From Enterobacter sp. RHBSTW-00175 (GTDB lineage: Bacteria > Pseudomonadota > Gammaproteobacteria > Enterobacterales > Enterobacteriaceae), in assembly GCF_013927005.1 (NCBI RefSeq), contig NZ_CP055930.1:3782001-3846000 (forward strand): a stretch of 64,000 bases of DNA, read 5' to 3'. Below, piece after piece: positions 52,352 through 64,000 of this stretch (within the stretch, counting starts at the first letter, position 1; every line of letters begins with the position of its first letter). The translations under genes and the position numbers were made by a program. Below the pieces are notes generated by a model. It made no database searches. It had not been told where the DNA came from and saw only the letters and a program-made list of their open reading frames with translations.

Positions 52352-54100
52352 ATGCATAACGACAAAGATCTCTCCACGTGGCAAACGTTCCGCCGACTCT
52401 GGCCGATGATTGCACCTTTTAAAACAGGCTTGATCGTGGCGGGCGTAGCGTTAATCCTCAACGCAGCCAGCGATACTTTTATGCTATCGCTCCTCAAACC
52501 GTTACTGGATGACGGTTTTGGTAAAACGGATCGCTCAGTGTTGCTATGGATGCCTCTGGTGGTTGTCGGACTGATGATCTTACGCGGTATCACCAGCTAT
52601 ATTTCCAGTTACTGCATTTCATGGGTATCGGGAAAAGTGGTTATGACCATGCGTCGTCGGCTGTTCAGTCATATGATGGGGATGCCCGTCTCTTTCTTTG
52701 ACAAGCAGTCTACCGGGACGTTGTTGTCACGTATCACGTATGACTCAGAGCAGGTGGCATCGTCATCCTCCAGCGCACTGATTACCGTTGTGCGTGAAGG
52801 CGCGTCGATCATCGGCCTGTTTATCATGATGTTCTACTACAGCTGGCAGCTGTCGATCATCCTCATTGTTCTGGCACCAATTGTTTCTATTGCAATCCGC
52901 ATGGTTTCTAAACGTTTTCGTAATATCAGTAAGAACATGCAGAACACTATGGGGCAGGTGACGACCAGCGCAGAGCAGATGCTGAAAGGGCATAAAGAAG
53001 TGTTAATTTTCGGCGGTCAGGAAGTCGAAACGAAACGCTTTGATAAGGTCAGCAACAAAATGCGTCTCCAGGGGATGAAAATGGTGTCGGCCTCTTCTAT
53101 TTCCGACCCGGTCATTCAGTTGATTGCATCCCTTGCACTGGCATTTGTTCTGTATGCCGCAAGCTTCCCAAGCGTGATGGAAACCCTGACTGCCGGTACG
53201 ATCACCGTGGTCTTCTCCTCGATGATTGCGCTGATGCGTCCGCTGAAATCACTGACTAACGTGAACGCGCAGTTCCAGCGCGGTATGGCGGCTTGCCAGA
53301 CACTGTTCAGCATCCTGGATTCCGAACAGGAAAAAGACGAAGGCAAACGTGTCATTGAACGCGCCCAGGGTGACGTTGAGTTCCGTAACGTCACCTTCAC
53401 CTACCCGGGCCGTGAAACCCCTGCGCTGCGCAACATCAGCCTGAATATTCCGGCGGGTAAAACCGTTGCGCTGGTGGGGCGTTCTGGTTCAGGTAAGTCA
53501 ACTATTGCCAGCCTGATCACGCGTTTCTACGACATTAACGAAGGTGAGATCCTGTTAGACGGTCACGACCTCAGGGAATACACACTGCAATCGCTGCGTA
53601 ATCAGGTTGCGCTGGTGTCCCAGAACGTTCATCTGTTTAACGATACAGTTGCCAACAACATCGCTTATGCACGTACGGAAGAATACAGCCGCGAGCAGAT
53701 TGAAAACGCTGCACGCATGGCCTACGCGATGGACTTTATCAACAAAATGGATAACGGTCTTGATACGGTCATCGGTGAGAACGGTGTACTGCTCTCGGGT
53801 GGTCAGCGTCAGCGTATCGCCATTGCGCGCGCACTGCTGCGTGATAGCCCAATCCTTATTCTGGATGAGGCGACCTCTGCGCTGGATACGGAATCTGAGC
53901 GAGCCATTCAGTCTGCGCTGGATGAACTGCAAAAGAACCGCACGTCACTGGTGATTGCACACCGCCTGTCGACTATCGAGCAGGCCGACGAAATCGTTGT
54001 TGTTGAAGATGGCCTGATTGTCGAACGTGGCAGTCATGCCGATCTGCTGGCACATCGTGGCGTTTACGCCCAACTTCACAAGATGCAGTTTGGCGAATGA
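52352..54100 (+). CDS. msbA: Lipid A flippase MsbA
   Basis: 582 residues, the E. coli length. Homodimeric ABC transporter that flips lipid A-core across the inner membrane. Six membrane segments in about residues 20-330; Walker A GRSGSGKS (376-383), signature LSGGQRQR, Walker [12 protein letters not shown]. Its stop overlaps lpxK (ATGA), so the two are coupled. Confidence 0.98.
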   Translation: MHNDKDLSTWQTFRRLWPMIAPFKTGLIVAGVALILNAASDTFMLSLLKPLLDDGFGKTDRSVLLWMPLVVVGLMILRGITSYISSYCISWVSGKVVMTMRRRLFSHMMGMPVSFFDKQSTGTLLSRITYDSEQVASSSSSALITVVREGASIIGLFIMMFYYSWQLSIILIVLAPIVSIAIRMVSKRFRNISKNMQNTMGQVTTSAEQMLKGHKEVLIFGGQEVETKRFDKVSNKMRLQGMKMVSASSISDPVIQLIASLALAFVLYAASFPSVMETLTAGTITVVFSSMIALMRPLKSLTNVNAQFQRGMAACQTLFSILDSEQEKDEGKRVIERAQGDVEFRNVTFTYPGRETPALRNISLNIPAGKTVALVGRSGSGKSTIASLITRFYDINEGEILLDGHDLREYTLQSLRNQVALVSQNVHLFNDTVANNIAYARTEEYSREQIENAARMAYAMDFINKMDNGLDTVIGENGVLLSGGQRQRIAIARALLRDSPILILDEATSALDTESERAIQSALDELQKNRTSLVIAHRLSTIEQADEIVVVEDGLIVERGSHADLLAHRGVYAQLHKMQFGE

Positions 54101-55074
54101 TCGCACGCATCTGGTCAGGTGAATCCCCACTGTGGCTGTTGCTTCTGCCGCTCTCCTGGCTTTATGGCCTGGTGAGCGGCGTCATTAGCCTGCTTTATCG
54201 TATGGGGATAAAACGTGCCTGGCGTGCGCCGGTTCCTGTTGTGGTGGTCGGTAACCTGACTGCCGGTGGAAATGGCAAAACGCCGGTCGTTATCTGGCTG
54301 GTGGAACAACTTAAAGCGCGCGGTATTCGCGTTGGGGTAGTGTCACGCGGTTACGGTGGCAAAGCGGCTCAGTACCCATTGTTGCTGACATCCGACACCA
54401 CGACGGCTGAAGCTGGTGATGAGCCTGTTTTAATCTACCAGCGAACAGGTGCGCCGGTTGCTGTGTCGCCTGTGCGTAGCGAAGCGGTTCAGGCTCTCCT
54501 GGCTGAACATGACGTACAAATCATCATCACTGACGACGGCCTGCAACATTACGCACTGGCGCGTGACAAAGAGATTGTGGTCATTGATGGCGTTCGTCGT
54601 TTTGGCAATGGCTGGTGGTTGCCCGCCGGGCCGATGCGCGAACGTGCTTCACGACTGAAGTCAGTTGATGCGGTCATTGTGAATGGTGGCGTGGCGGAGC
54701 AGGGCGAAATTCCTATGCATCTCCATCCCGGTCTGGCCGTGAATTTGCTGACCGGGGAGCGCAAGGCTGTTGCACTACTTCCGGCTCTGGTTGCAATGGC
54801 GGGGATTGGGCATCCACCTCGCTTCTTCACTACTCTGGAACAATGTGGTGCAAGGCTTGAGAGGCGTGTTCCGCTGGCCGACCATCAGGCATTCGTGCCG
54901 GAACAGGTTGCAGCCTTCACCGTTCCCGGACAGACGTTGATCATGACAGAAAAAGACGCGGTGAAATGCCGCGCCTTTGCAAAAGAGAACTGGTGGTATC
55001 TGCCGGTTGACGCTGAACTCAGCGGTGAGCAACCGGAACAATTGCTAAAGGACCTGATTGCGTTGGTGCATTAA
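54097..55074 (+). CDS. lpxK: Tetraacyldisaccharide 4'-kinase
   Basis: 325 residues, three shorter than E. coli LpxK. It phosphorylates the lipid A precursor at the 4' position. An N-terminal membrane helix (about 13-33) and Walker [13 protein letters not shown] (about 50-61) are visible, followed by the conserved VSRGYGGK and [12 protein letters not shown] stretches. Operon with msbA. Confidence 0.97.
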   Translation: MIARIWSGESPLWLLLLPLSWLYGLVSGVISLLYRMGIKRAWRAPVPVVVVGNLTAGGNGKTPVVIWLVEQLKARGIRVGVVSRGYGGKAAQYPLLLTSDTTTAEAGDEPVLIYQRTGAPVAVSPVRSEAVQALLAEHDVQIIITDDGLQHYALARDKEIVVIDGVRRFGNGWWLPAGPMRERASRLKSVDAVIVNGGVAEQGEIPMHLHPGLAVNLLTGERKAVALLPALVAMAGIGHPPRFFTTLEQCGARLERRVPLADHQAFVPEQVAAFTVPGQTLIMTEKDAVKCRAFAKENWWYLPVDAELSGEQPEQLLKDLIALVH

Positions 55075-55118
55075 TCGCAAACGCGGTTCTGGTGGCGCTT
55101 TGACTGACAGGAAAACGC

Positions 55119-56348
55119 ATGTCTCTACCGCAACTCTCACTCTCAGCCGCACGTAACTTACATCTTGCCGCGCAGGGGCTGCTGAAAAAGCCTCGTCGCC
55201 GCGCACAACCTTCCGATATTCTTTCCACCGTGCAGCGTATGTCTCTGCTGCAAATCGACACCATTAACATCGTGGCCCGTAGCCCCTATCTGGTGCTGTT
55301 TAGCCGCCTGGGGGCGTATCAGCCTCAGTGGCTGGACAATGCGCTCAGCCAGGGCGAGTTAATGGAGTACTGGGCGCATGAAGCCTGCTTTCTGCCGCGC
55401 AGCGATTTTTCGCTGGTGCGTCACCGGATGCTCTCCCCGGATAAAATGGGCTGGAAATACCGCCAGGAGTGGATGCGGGAGCACGCCGCTGAAATCGAAC
55501 AACTTATTGCCCATATACAGGAAAACGGCCCGGTTCGTTCGGTTGATTTTGAGCATCCACGAAAAGGGGCGAGTGGCTGGTGGGAGTGGAAACCGCACAA
55601 ACGCCATCTTGAAGGATTGTTTACTTCAGGAAAGGTGATGGTGATAGAACGCCGCAATTTTCAGCGGGTGTATGACCTCACGCATCGCGTAATGCCGCAC
55701 TGGGATGACCAGCGCGATCTGCTCTCGCAGGGGGATGCTGAAGCCATCATGCTGGCAAACAGCGCCCGAAGTCTGGGGATCTTTCGCCCACAGTGGCTGG
55801 CGGATTACTACCGGCTTCGCCAGCCAGTGCTAAAACCTCTGCTGGACATGTGGCACCAGGCGCAGCGTGTTATCCCGGTTGAAGTCGAAACGCTTGGTGA
55901 GATGTGGCTGGACGCTGATTTGCTGCCCCTGTTGCCGCAGGCTCAGGAGGGTAAACTCCAGGCGACGCACAGCGCGGTGCTTTCACCTTTTGATCCGGTG
56001 GTCTGGGACAGAAAACGTGCCGAGCAGTTGTTTAATTTCAGCTACCGGCTGGAGTGCTACACCCCGGCGCCAAAACGTCAGTACGGCTATTTTGTTCTAC
56101 CGCTGCTGCACAAAGGGCAACTGGTCGGGCGTATGGATGCCAAGATGCACCGCAAAACGGGAGTACTCGAGGTTATCGCCCTCTATCTTGAAGAGGGGGT
56201 AAAAGTGACCGCAACGCTTGATAAAGGGTTAGCAACCGCAATTACGGATTTTGCCGTCTGGCAGGGTGCCCGGGAAGTGACGCTGGGGCGTTTACCTGAC
56301 GGGCTGTTTACAGCCTGTCGAAGTGGCTGGGAAACAGGCACTCCCTGA
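55119..56348 (+). CDS. ycaQ: YcaQ, interstrand-crosslink DNA glycosylase
   Basis: 409 residues, one fewer than E. coli YcaQ. HTH_42 (AlkZ-like) family glycosylase that unhooks DNA interstrand crosslinks and excises N7-alkylguanine. The catalytic QxD motif is Gln45-Ile46-Asp47 (LLQIDTINIV), the form typical of YcaQ rather than the QxQ of AlkZ. Winged-helix repeats make up most of the chain. It lies 44 bp after lpxK. Confidence 0.95.
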   Translation: MSLPQLSLSAARNLHLAAQGLLKKPRRRAQPSDILSTVQRMSLLQIDTINIVARSPYLVLFSRLGAYQPQWLDNALSQGELMEYWAHEACFLPRSDFSLVRHRMLSPDKMGWKYRQEWMREHAAEIEQLIAHIQENGPVRSVDFEHPRKGASGWWEWKPHKRHLEGLFTSGKVMVIERRNFQRVYDLTHRVMPHWDDQRDLLSQGDAEAIMLANSARSLGIFRPQWLADYYRLRQPVLKPLLDMWHQAQRVIPVEVETLGEMWLDADLLPLLPQAQEGKLQATHSAVLSPFDPVVWDRKRAEQLFNFSYRLECYTPAPKRQYGYFVLPLLHKGQLVGRMDAKMHRKTGVLEVIALYLEEGVKVTATLDKGLATAITDFAVWQGAREVTLGRLPDGLFTACRSGWETGTP

Positions 56349-56393
56349 AAAGGGATTGTGTTAAGCTTTAGGGATTACCCATACGGAGGAACT

Positions 56394-57319
<926 letters not shown>

Positions 57320-57463
57320 TCTCTCAGCATCCCCTCGCCTGGGGGGATGTTTAACCGCCTGGGCTTTTCTCCTTTTTCTTTCCCATAATTGATCTCATTC
57401 GGGTGACAACCGTCGCCACCACGCTCATTATAAAAGCAGTAGTCTTGATGGGGGTAATCTCAT

Positions 57464-58357
57464 ATGGAACAGCTGCGTGCCGAACTTAGCCATCTGCTTG
57501 GCGAAAAATTAAGCCGGGTTGAGTGCGTGAATGAGAAGGCAGACACCGCGCTATGGGCATTGTATGACAGTCAGGGAAACCCAATGCCGCTGATGGCCAG
57601 AAGTTTTACCTCGCCGGGTGTCGCCAGACAGCTGGCCTGGAAAATGTCGATGCTGGCACGAGAAGGAACGGTGCGGATGCCAACGGTATACGGCGTAATG
57701 ACGCACGAAGAACACCCCGGCCCGGATGTACTGCTGATTGAACGGTTACGCGGGGTGTCCGTTGAAGCCCCTGCACGTACGCCGGAACGCTGGGAACAGC
57801 TGAAAGATCAGATTGTCGAAGCTCTGCTCGCATGGCATCGGCAGGACAGCCGTGGTCTGGTGGGCGCCGTCGATAGCACACAGGAAAATCTGTGGCCTCT
57901 CTGGTATCGCCAGCGGGTTGAAGTGTTATGGGGTACGCTTAATCAGTACAGCAATACCGGTCTGACCATGCAGGATAAACGCATCCTGTTTCGCACCCGC
58001 GAGTGCTTACCGGCTTTGTTTGAAGGGTTTAACGACAACTGTGTGCTGATCCATGGCAATTTTACCCTGCGCAGTATGTTAAAAGACTCCCGCAGCGATC
58101 AGCTACTGGCGATGGTTGGGCCGGGGGTCATGCTCTGGGCACCGCGTGAGTTCGAGCTGTTCAGGCTAAACGACAGCGCTTTCGCTGAAGGGTTACTGTG
58201 GCATTACCTGCAACGCGCGCCAGTTGCTGAGGCATTTATCTGGCGGCGCTGGCTCTATCTGTTATGGGATGAAGTGGCGCAACTGGTTAATACCGGGCGA
58301 TTTAATCGCGCTAACTTCGATCTCGCGACCAAATCACTCCTGCCCTGGCTCGCCTGA
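57464..58357 (+). CDS. ycbJ: YcbJ, aminoglycoside-phosphotransferase-like protein
   Basis: 297 residues, matching E. coli YcbJ. The fold resembles the APH/choline kinase family, with a likely catalytic-loop stretch CVLIHGNFTLRSML in place of the usual HGDxxxxN; the Asp is replaced by Asn, so kinase activity is uncertain. The substrate is unknown. Its 3' end overlaps the convergent elyC by 24 bp. Confidence 0.88.
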   Translation: MEQLRAELSHLLGEKLSRVECVNEKADTALWALYDSQGNPMPLMARSFTSPGVARQLAWKMSMLAREGTVRMPTVYGVMTHEEHPGPDVLLIERLRGVSVEAPARTPERWEQLKDQIVEALLAWHRQDSRGLVGAVDSTQENLWPLWYRQRVEVLWGTLNQYSNTGLTMQDKRILFRTRECLPALFEGFNDNCVLIHGNFTLRSMLKDSRSDQLLAMVGPGVMLWAPREFELFRLNDSAFAEGLLWHYLQRAPVAEAFIWRRWLYLLWDEVAQLVNTGRFNRANFDLATKSLLPWLA

Positions 58358-59113
58358 TGAGCCTTTCAGCCACTGCCAGATGCGCCCGAGCGTCTCGTAG
58401 CCCACGCGATCGCTGTGCATCAACCATACCGGGGACGGGATCGCCCGTTCCCACGGGTTAAGAGGCGCAGAGATAGCCATCTGGTTAGCGGGTGCCGGCA
58501 GCGGGTGTAAACCCTGTTTTTCGAAGAAAATCATCGCCCTGGGCAGGTGCGACGCAGATGTCACCAGTAAGAACGGCGCATCGCCAATGGCCTGTTTCAC
58601 CGCGGCAGCCTCTTCTTCCGTGTCTTTTGGACTGTCCAGTGTGATGATAGATGAACGCGGCACGCCCAGCGATTCAGCGACTCTGGCGCCAGCTTCTGCC
58701 GTGCTGACCGGATTCGTTTTTGCCGCCGCCCCGGTGAAGATGATCTTGGCCCCCGGATTCGCCAGCCACAGGCGTATACCTTCATTTAGCCGGGGAAGGC
58801 TGTTATTGATCAGGTTTGAACTTGGCGCCCACTGCGGATCCCAGGTGTAACCGCCACCCAGCACCACGATAAATCCGATTTTCTGATTTCCCTGCCAGGT
58901 CGGGTACTTATTTTCAATCGGGCGCAATAAGCTATCTGCGACGGGTTGCAGGCTTAACAACAGCAACGCCAGCCAGCCGAGCGTAATGAGCGATTTGCCA
59001 CTTTTCTGAAAGCGACTAAACCACACCAGCGCCAGGCCCAGTGCGATAAGCATCAGCAGCAGAGGAAGGGGAAGCATCATGCCCCCAATGTATTTTTTCA
59101 GGGTAAAAAGCAT
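58334..59113 (-). CDS. elyC: ElyC (YcbC), envelope biogenesis factor
   Basis: 259 residues, DUF218 family. Two N-terminal membrane segments (about 12-31 and 38-58) and a DUF218 domain (about 80-250) with VVLGGGYTWDP and the GAAAKTNPVSTAEAGARVAESLGV stretch, shortened here to its central motif TAEAGARVAESLG. In E. coli it is needed for peptidoglycan synthesis at low temperature and affects enterobacterial common antigen. Convergent with ycbJ. Confidence 0.93.
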   Translation of the reverse strand: MLFTLKKYIGGMMLPLPLLLMLIALGLALVWFSRFQKSGKSLITLGWLALLLLSLQPVADSLLRPIENKYPTWQGNQKIGFIVVLGGGYTWDPQWAPSSNLINNSLPRLNEGIRLWLANPGAKIIFTGAAAKTNPVSTAEAGARVAESLGVPRSSIITLDSPKDTEEEAAAVKQAIGDAPFLLVTSASHLPRAMIFFEKQGLHPLPAPANQMAISAPLNPWERAIPSPVWLMHSDRVGYETLGRIWQWLKGSSGEPGQE

Positions 59114-59237
59114 CCTTTTTGGTTCCTTTTTTGACCATACAGCAGGCGATTACCTGTGATCTTACACCAGAGAGGTTCATTCTCCGCCCGGGTATGACAA
59201 AATAGCGGTTTTGCTGTTAGCGAGTGGAACTCTCCCA

Positions 59238-60023
59238 ATGCGGGATCGCAATTTTGATGACATCGCGGAAAAGTTTTCGCGCAACATTTATGGCACCACC
59301 AAAGGTCAGCTACGGCAGACGATCCTCTGGCAGGATCTGGACAAGCTGCTCGCTGATTTCGGTGACCGCAAGTTGCGCGTGCTGGATGCCGGTGGCGGGG
59401 AAGGTCAGACTGCCATACTGATGGCTCAGCGGGGCCATCACGTCACGCTTTGCGATTTGTCTGCAGAGATGGTTGCGCGAGCACAACGTGCGGCAGAAGA
59501 GAAAGGTGTGAGCGACAACATGCATTTTATACATTGCGCCGCTCAGGACATCCCGCAGCATTTGGAAACTCAGGTTGATCTGATATTGTTTCATGCTGTG
59601 CTCGAATGGGTGGCCGAACCGCAAGCGGTCTTAAAAACGCTGTGGTCGATGCTGTGCCCTGGCGGTGCGTTATCGCTGATGTTCTACAATGCAAATGGCC
59701 TGCTGATGCGTAACGTATTGGTGGGCAATTTTGGCTACGTGCAGCAGGGTATGTATAAAAAGAAACGGCGCACGCTTTCACCGGATTTCCCGCGCGAACC
59801 GCAGCAGGTTTACGGCTGGCTGGAGGAGATCGGCTGGGAGATCACCGGTAAAACAGGCGTGAGGGTGTTTCATGATTATCTGCGTGATAAACAAAAACAG
59901 CATGACTGCTTAGATGCCTTAACAGAAATAGAAACGCGGTATTGCCGCCAGGAGCCTTACCTGAGCCTTGGCCGCTACATTCACGTCACCGCGCGCAAGC
60001 CGCAGAGCAAGGATAATCTATGA
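59238..60023 (+). CDS. cmoM: tRNA 5-carboxymethoxyuridine methyltransferase CmoM
   Basis: 261 residues from the ATG giving [13 protein letters not shown], the E. coli length; nine more codons are in frame upstream but are not in the family. SAM-dependent enzyme that methylates cmo5U34 to mcmo5U34 in tRNA. Motif I is [12 protein letters not shown] (about residues 48-59). Formerly called SmtA. The stop overlaps mukF (ATGA). Confidence 0.96.
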   Translation: MRDRNFDDIAEKFSRNIYGTTKGQLRQTILWQDLDKLLADFGDRKLRVLDAGGGEGQTAILMAQRGHHVTLCDLSAEMVARAQRAAEEKGVSDNMHFIHCAAQDIPQHLETQVDLILFHAVLEWVAEPQAVLKTLWSMLCPGGALSLMFYNANGLLMRNVLVGNFGYVQQGMYKKKRRTLSPDFPREPQQVYGWLEEIGWEITGKTGVRVFHDYLRDKQKQHDCLDALTEIETRYCRQEPYLSLGRYIHVTARKPQSKDNL

Positions 60024-61342
60024 GTGAATTTTCCCAGACAGTCCCCGAACTGGTTGCCTGGGCCAGGAAAAATGATTTCTCCATCACGCTGCCGGTAGAC
60101 CGTCTCTCTTTCCTGCTGGCGGTTGCTACGCTGAACGGCGAGCGTCTGGATGGAGAAATGAGCGAGGGTGAACTGGTGGATGCGTTCCGCCATGTCAGTG
60201 ATGCGTTTGAGCAAACCAGCGAAACCATTAGCGTGCGTGCCAACAACGCGATCAACGATATGGTGCGTCAACGTCTGCTGAACCGCTTTACCAGCGAGCA
60301 GGCGGAAGGAAACGCCATTTATCGTCTGACGCCACTGGGCATTGGCATCACCGATTACTATATCCGCCAGCGCGAATTCTCCACGCTGCGCCTTTCTATG
60401 CAGCTGTCCATCGTGGCAGGCGAACTTAAGCGTGCCGCTGATGCGGCGGATGAAAACGGCGATGAGTTCCACTGGCACCGCAACGTCTATGCGCCATTGA
60501 AATATTCGGTGGCGGAAATTTTCGACAGTATCGACCTGACCCAGCGTCTGATGGACGAACAACAGCAGCAGGTGAAAGACGATATCGGTCAACTGCTGAA
60601 TAAAGACTGGCGCGCGGCGATTTCCAGTTGTGAACTTTTGCTGTCAGAAACGTCCGGTACGCTGCGTGAATTGCAGGATACGCTGGAAGCGGCAGGCGAT
60701 AAGCTTCAGGCCAACCTGCTGCGCATTCAGGATGCAACGCTGGCGCACGACGATCTGCATTTTGTCGATCGTCTGGTCTTTGATCTGCAAAGCAAACTCG
60801 ACCGTATTATCAGCTGGGGCCAGCAGTCTATTGACTTGTGGATTGGCTACGATCGTCACGTGCATAAATTTATCCGTACCGCGATCGATATGGATAAAAA
60901 CCGCGTCTTTGCCCAGCGTCTGCGTCAGTCGGTGCAAACCTATTTTGATGCACCATGGGCGCTGACTTACGCCAATGCCGATCGTCTGCTCGATATGCGT
61001 GACGAAGAGATGGCGCTGCGTGATGAAGAGGTGACAGGGGAACTGCCACCGGATCTCGAATACGAAGAATTCAACGAAATTCGCGAACAACTTGCAGCGA
61101 TGATCGAAGAGCAGCTCGCGGTCTACAAAACCAGACAAGTGCCGCTGGATCTCGGGCTCGTGGTGCGCGACTATCTGGCGCAATATCCACGTGCGCGCCA
61201 TTTCGATATTGCACGTATTGTTGTCGATCAGGCGGTTCGCCTGGGCGTAGCACAAGCAGATTTCACCGGCCTGCCGCCGAAATGGCAGCCGATTAACGAT
61301 TACGGAGCCAAGGTACAGGCGCATGTCATTGACAAATATTGA
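60020..61342 (+). CDS. mukF: Chromosome partition protein MukF (kleisin)
   Basis: 440 residues, the E. coli length. Kleisin subunit of MukBEF condensin, with an N-terminal winged-helix dimerisation domain (about 1-118), a helical middle and a C-terminal winged helix that binds the MukB head. First subunit of the mukFEB set; overlaps mukE by 20 bp. Confidence 0.98.
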   Translation: MSEFSQTVPELVAWARKNDFSITLPVDRLSFLLAVATLNGERLDGEMSEGELVDAFRHVSDAFEQTSETISVRANNAINDMVRQRLLNRFTSEQAEGNAIYRLTPLGIGITDYYIRQREFSTLRLSMQLSIVAGELKRAADAADENGDEFHWHRNVYAPLKYSVAEIFDSIDLTQRLMDEQQQQVKDDIGQLLNKDWRAAISSCELLLSETSGTLRELQDTLEAAGDKLQANLLRIQDATLAHDDLHFVDRLVFDLQSKLDRIISWGQQSIDLWIGYDRHVHKFIRTAIDMDKNRVFAQRLRQSVQTYFDAPWALTYANADRLLDMRDEEMALRDEEVTGELPPDLEYEEFNEIREQLAAMIEEQLAVYKTRQVPLDLGLVVRDYLAQYPRARHFDIARIVVDQAVRLGVAQADFTGLPPKWQPINDYGAKVQAHVIDKY

Positions 61343-62027
61343 ACAAGTGATGCCAGTTAAGCTGGCACAGGCGCTGGCGAATCCGTTGTTTCCGGCGCTG
61401 GACAGCCAGCTGCGTGCCGGTCGTCACATTGGCCTTGACGAGCTGGATAATCACGCCTTTTTGATGGATTTCCAGGAGTACCTGGAAGAGTTTTACGCGC
61501 GCTATAACGTTGAACTTATCCGTGCGCCGGAGGGTTTTTTCTACCTGCGTCCGCGCTCTACAACGCTTATTCCCCGCTCAGTGCTTTCTGAGCTGGACAT
61601 GATGGTCGGTAAAATTCTTTGCTATCTCTATCTCAGCCCGGAACGTCTGGCAAATGAAGGGATCTTTACCCAGCAGGAGCTTTACGACGAGCTGCTGTCG
61701 TTGGCAGATGAAAGCAAACTGCTCAAGCTGGTGAATAACCGCTCTACAGGGTCGGATCTCGATCGCCAGAAATTACAGGAAAAAGTTCGCTCTTCCCTGA
61801 ACCGCTTGCGTCGTCTGGGTATGGTCTGGTTTATGGGCCATGACAGCAGCAAGTTCCGCATCACCGAATCCGTCTTCCGCTTTGGCGCAGATGTACGTGC
61901 GGGCGATGATGCCCGTGAAGCGCAGCTGCGCATGATCCGTGATGGTGAAGCGATGCCGGTGGAAAACCAATTGCAGCTCAATGAAGAGCATGAAGAGAAC
62001 CAGGCGGATAGCGGGGAGGAAGAGTAA
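61323..62027 (+). CDS. mukE: Chromosome partition protein MukE
   Basis: 234 residues, the E. coli length. KITE (tandem winged-helix) protein that binds the MukF linker. The stop codon overlaps mukB by one base (TAATG). The C-terminal tail is acidic and Glu-rich, as usual. Confidence 0.98.
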   Translation: MSLTNIEQVMPVKLAQALANPLFPALDSQLRAGRHIGLDELDNHAFLMDFQEYLEEFYARYNVELIRAPEGFFYLRPRSTTLIPRSVLSELDMMVGKILCYLYLSPERLANEGIFTQQELYDELLSLADESKLLKLVNNRSTGSDLDRQKLQEKVRSSLNRLRRLGMVWFMGHDSSKFRITESVFRFGADVRAGDDAREAQLRMIRDGEAMPVENQLQLNEEHEENQADSGEEE

Positions 62028-64000
62028 TGATTGAACGCGGTAAATTTCGCTCACTAACGCTGATTAACTGGAACGGCTTCTTTGCCCGAACCTTCGATCT
62101 GGATGAGCTGGTTACGACGCTCTCCGGCGGTAACGGTGCGGGTAAATCCACGACCATGGCGGCGTTTGTCACAGCGCTTATCCCGGATTTAACGCTGCTG
62201 CACTTCCGTAATACCACCGAAGCAGGGGCAACAAGCGGCTCCCGTGATAAAGGCCTGCACGGTAAGTTGAAAGCTGGTGTCTGTTATTCCGTGCTGGACG
62301 TCATTAACTCCCGACACCAGCGTGTCGTTGTGGGTGTGCGTTTACAGCAGGTCGCCGGGCGCGACCGTAAAGTGGATATCAAACCTTTTGCGATCCAGGG
62401 GCTGCCAACGTCTGTGCAGCCGACCGCGCTGCTGACGGAAACACTGAACGAACGCCAGGCTCGCGTGCTGACGCTGCAAGAGCTAAAAGATAAGCTCGAA
62501 ACTATCGAAGGCGTGCAGTTCAAGCAGTTCAACTCCATTACCGATTACCACTCGCTAATGTTCGACCTGGGCGTGGTGGCTCGTCGTCTGCGCACTGCGT
62601 CTGACCGTAGTAAATATTACCGTCTGATCGAAGCCTCGCTGTACGGCGGTATTTCCAGCGCCATTACCCGCTCCCTGCGCGACTACCTGTTGCCGGAAAA
62701 CAGCGGCGTGCGTAAAGCCTTCCAGGATATGGAAGCGGCCTTGCGTGAAAACCGCATGACGCTGGAAGCCATTCGCGTTACTCAGTCCGATCGTGACCTG
62801 TTTAAACATCTGATCAGCGAAGCCACCAACTACGTGGCCGCAGATTACATGCGTCATGCTAACGAGCGGCGCGTGCATCTCGACCAGGCGCTTGAGTATC
62901 GTCGCGAACTGTTCACTTCCCGCAAACAGCTGGTGGCAGAGCAGTACAAACACGTTGAAATGGCGCGTGAGCTGGGCGAGCACAATGGTGCGGAAGGGGA
63001 CCTGGAGGCCGATTATCAGGCAGCCAGCGATCACCTGAACCTGGTGCAGACTGCGCTGCGTCAGCAGGAAAAAATCGAGCGCTACGAAGCGGATCTCGAT
63101 GAGCTGCAAATCCGTCTCGAAGAGCAAAATGAAGTGGTGGCCGAAGCCGCCGACATGCAGGAAGAAAACGAAGCCCGCGCCGAAGCTGCTGAACTGGAAG
63201 TGGATGAGCTGAAAAGCCAACTTGCCGATTACCAGCAGGCGCTGGATGTTCAGCAGACACGTGCAATTCAGTACACCCAGGCATTGCAGGCGTTACAACG
63301 TGCGAAAGAGCTGTGCCATCTGCCAGACTTAACGCCGGACAGCGCTGACGAATGGCTGGATACCTTCCAGGCGAAAGAGCAGGAAGCGACCGAAAAACTG
63401 CTGTCTCTCGATCAGAAAATGAGTGTGGCTCAGACGGCGCATAGCCAGTTTGAGCAGGCGTATCAACTGGTTGTGGCAATTAACGGCCCGCTGGCGCGTA
63501 ACGAAGCCTGGGACGTTGCCCGCGAATTGCTGCGCGACGGCGTGAATCAACGCCATCTGGCTGAGCAGGTTCAGCCGCTACGGATGCGTCTGAACGAACT
63601 GGAACAACGCCTGCGCGAACAACAGGAAGCCGAGCGTCTGCTGGCCGATTTCTGCAAGCGTCAGGGCAAAAATTACGATATTGACTCTCTCGAGACGCTG
63701 CATCAGGAGCTGGAAGCACGTATTGCCGCGCTTTCCGACACCGTATCCAGCGCGAGCGAACAGCGCATGACGCTGCGCCAGGAGATGGAACAACTTCAGT
63801 CCCGCTCACAGACGCTGTTGCAGCGTGCACCAGTCTGGCTTGCGGCGCAAAGTAGCCTGAGTCAGCTTAGCGAGCAGTGCGGTGAAGAGTTTGCCTCCGG
63901 TCAGGAAGTCACCGAATATCTGCAACAACTGCTGGAGCGCGAGCGCGAGGCGATTGTTGAGCGTGATGAAGTCGGCGCACGCAAGCGTGATGTTGACGAC
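62027..64000 (+). CDS. mukB: Chromosome partition protein MukB (SMC), N-terminal part
   Basis: Partial: 658 codons to the window end; the whole protein has about 1480. SMC-like ATPase of the MukBEF condensin. Walker A is GGNGAGKS (residues 34-41). The head domain (about 1-225) is followed by the long N-terminal coiled coil, seen as Glu/Leu/Gln/Ala heptads, running to the window edge. The hinge and C-terminal half are outside. The start is the ATG overlapping the mukE stop. Confidence 0.98.
   Translation, partial: MIERGKFRSLTLINWNGFFARTFDLDELVTTLSGGNGAGKSTTMAAFVTALIPDLTLLHFRNTTEAGATSGSRDKGLHGKLKAGVCYSVLDVINSRHQRVVVGVRLQQVAGRDRKVDIKPFAIQGLPTSVQPTALLTETLNERQARVLTLQELKDKLETIEGVQFKQFNSITDYHSLMFDLGVVARRLRTASDRSKYYRLIEASLYGGISSAITRSLRDYLLPENSGVRKAFQDMEAALRENRMTLEAIRVTQSDRDLFKHLISEATNYVAADYMRHANERRVHLDQALEYRRELFTSRKQLVAEQYKHVEMARELGEHNGAEGDLEADYQAASDHLNLVQTALRQQEKIERYEADLDELQIRLEEQNEVVAEAADMQEENEARAEAAELEVDELKSQLADYQQALDVQQTRAIQYTQALQALQRAKELCHLPDLTPDSADEWLDTFQAKEQEATEKLLSLDQKMSVAQTAHSQFEQAYQLVVAINGPLARNEAWDVARELLRDGVNQRHLAEQVQPLRMRLNELEQRLREQQEAERLLADFCKRQGKNYDIDSLETLHQELEARIAALSDTVSSASEQRMTLRQEMEQLQSRSQTLLQRAPVWLAAQSSLSQLSEQCGEEFASGQEVTEYLQQLLEREREAIVERDEVGARKRDVDD

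Overview
The window is a stretch of enterobacterial core chromosome. Its gene order (macB, cspD, clpS-clpA, infA, aat, cydC-cydD, trxB, lrp, ftsK, lolA, rarA, serS, dmsABC, pflA-pflB-focA, ycaO, serC-aroA, cmk, rpsA, ihfB, ycaI, msbA-lpxK, ycaQ, ycaR-kdsB, mukFEB) is that of the E. coli 20-21 minute region. Protein lengths and motifs sit very close to E. coli. The genus cannot be fixed by eye; absence of ycaC, ycaM/N/K and ycaL between the usual neighbours, and a CigR-like gene next to pflA, suggest an Enterobacter/Lelliottia/Leclercia-like member rather than Escherichia.

The accessory part is 4.0-16.5 kb, between clpA and infA, where E. coli also carries type I-F CRISPR loci when it has them. 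In order it holds a REP-like repeat, a small P4-satellite-like remnant (strong promoter, structured leader, one 145-aa gene), CRISPR array 1 (14 repeats, 13 spacers), cas1, a cas2-cas3 fusion, an AT-rich 340-bp gap, csy1-csy2-csy3-csy4, a convergent RES/Xre toxin-antitoxin pair, and CRISPR array 2 (13 repeats, 12 spacers). Both arrays and all cas genes read in the same direction. All catalytic motifs checked (Cas1 metal ligands, Cas3 HD and helicase motifs, Cas6f His29) are intact, so the system looks functional. The serW tRNA expected here is not present.

The most interesting object is in the cas2-3/csy1 gap. On the minus strand there are two degenerate I-F repeats around a 20-nt pseudo-spacer. 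The upstream copy keeps the exact 8-nt crRNA handle CTTAGAAA. Each hairpin carries one compensatory base-pair swap. A consensus-like promoter fires right at the first repeat. The pseudo-spacer partly matches (14/20; 9 of the first 10, with the mismatch at position 6) a site with a correct CC PAM lying over the predicted csy1 promoter. This is the architecture of a CRISPR-derived self-regulating guide (CreR-like) or of the antitoxin half of a CreTA-like module; a 29-codon hydrophobic ORF sits in the transcript downstream of the target. Both array leaders also carry a perfect IHF consensus at almost the same distance from the first repeat (and ihfB itself is in this window).

The rest is ordinary core genome: protein quality control (ClpS/ClpA, Aat), cytochrome bd assembly (CydDC), redox (TrxB), global regulation (Lrp, IHF), chromosome segregation (FtsK, MukBEF), envelope and LPS biogenesis (LolA, MsbA, LpxK, KdsB, ElyC), anaerobic metabolism (DMSO reductase, pyruvate formate-lyase, FocA) and translation (SerS, S1, IF1).
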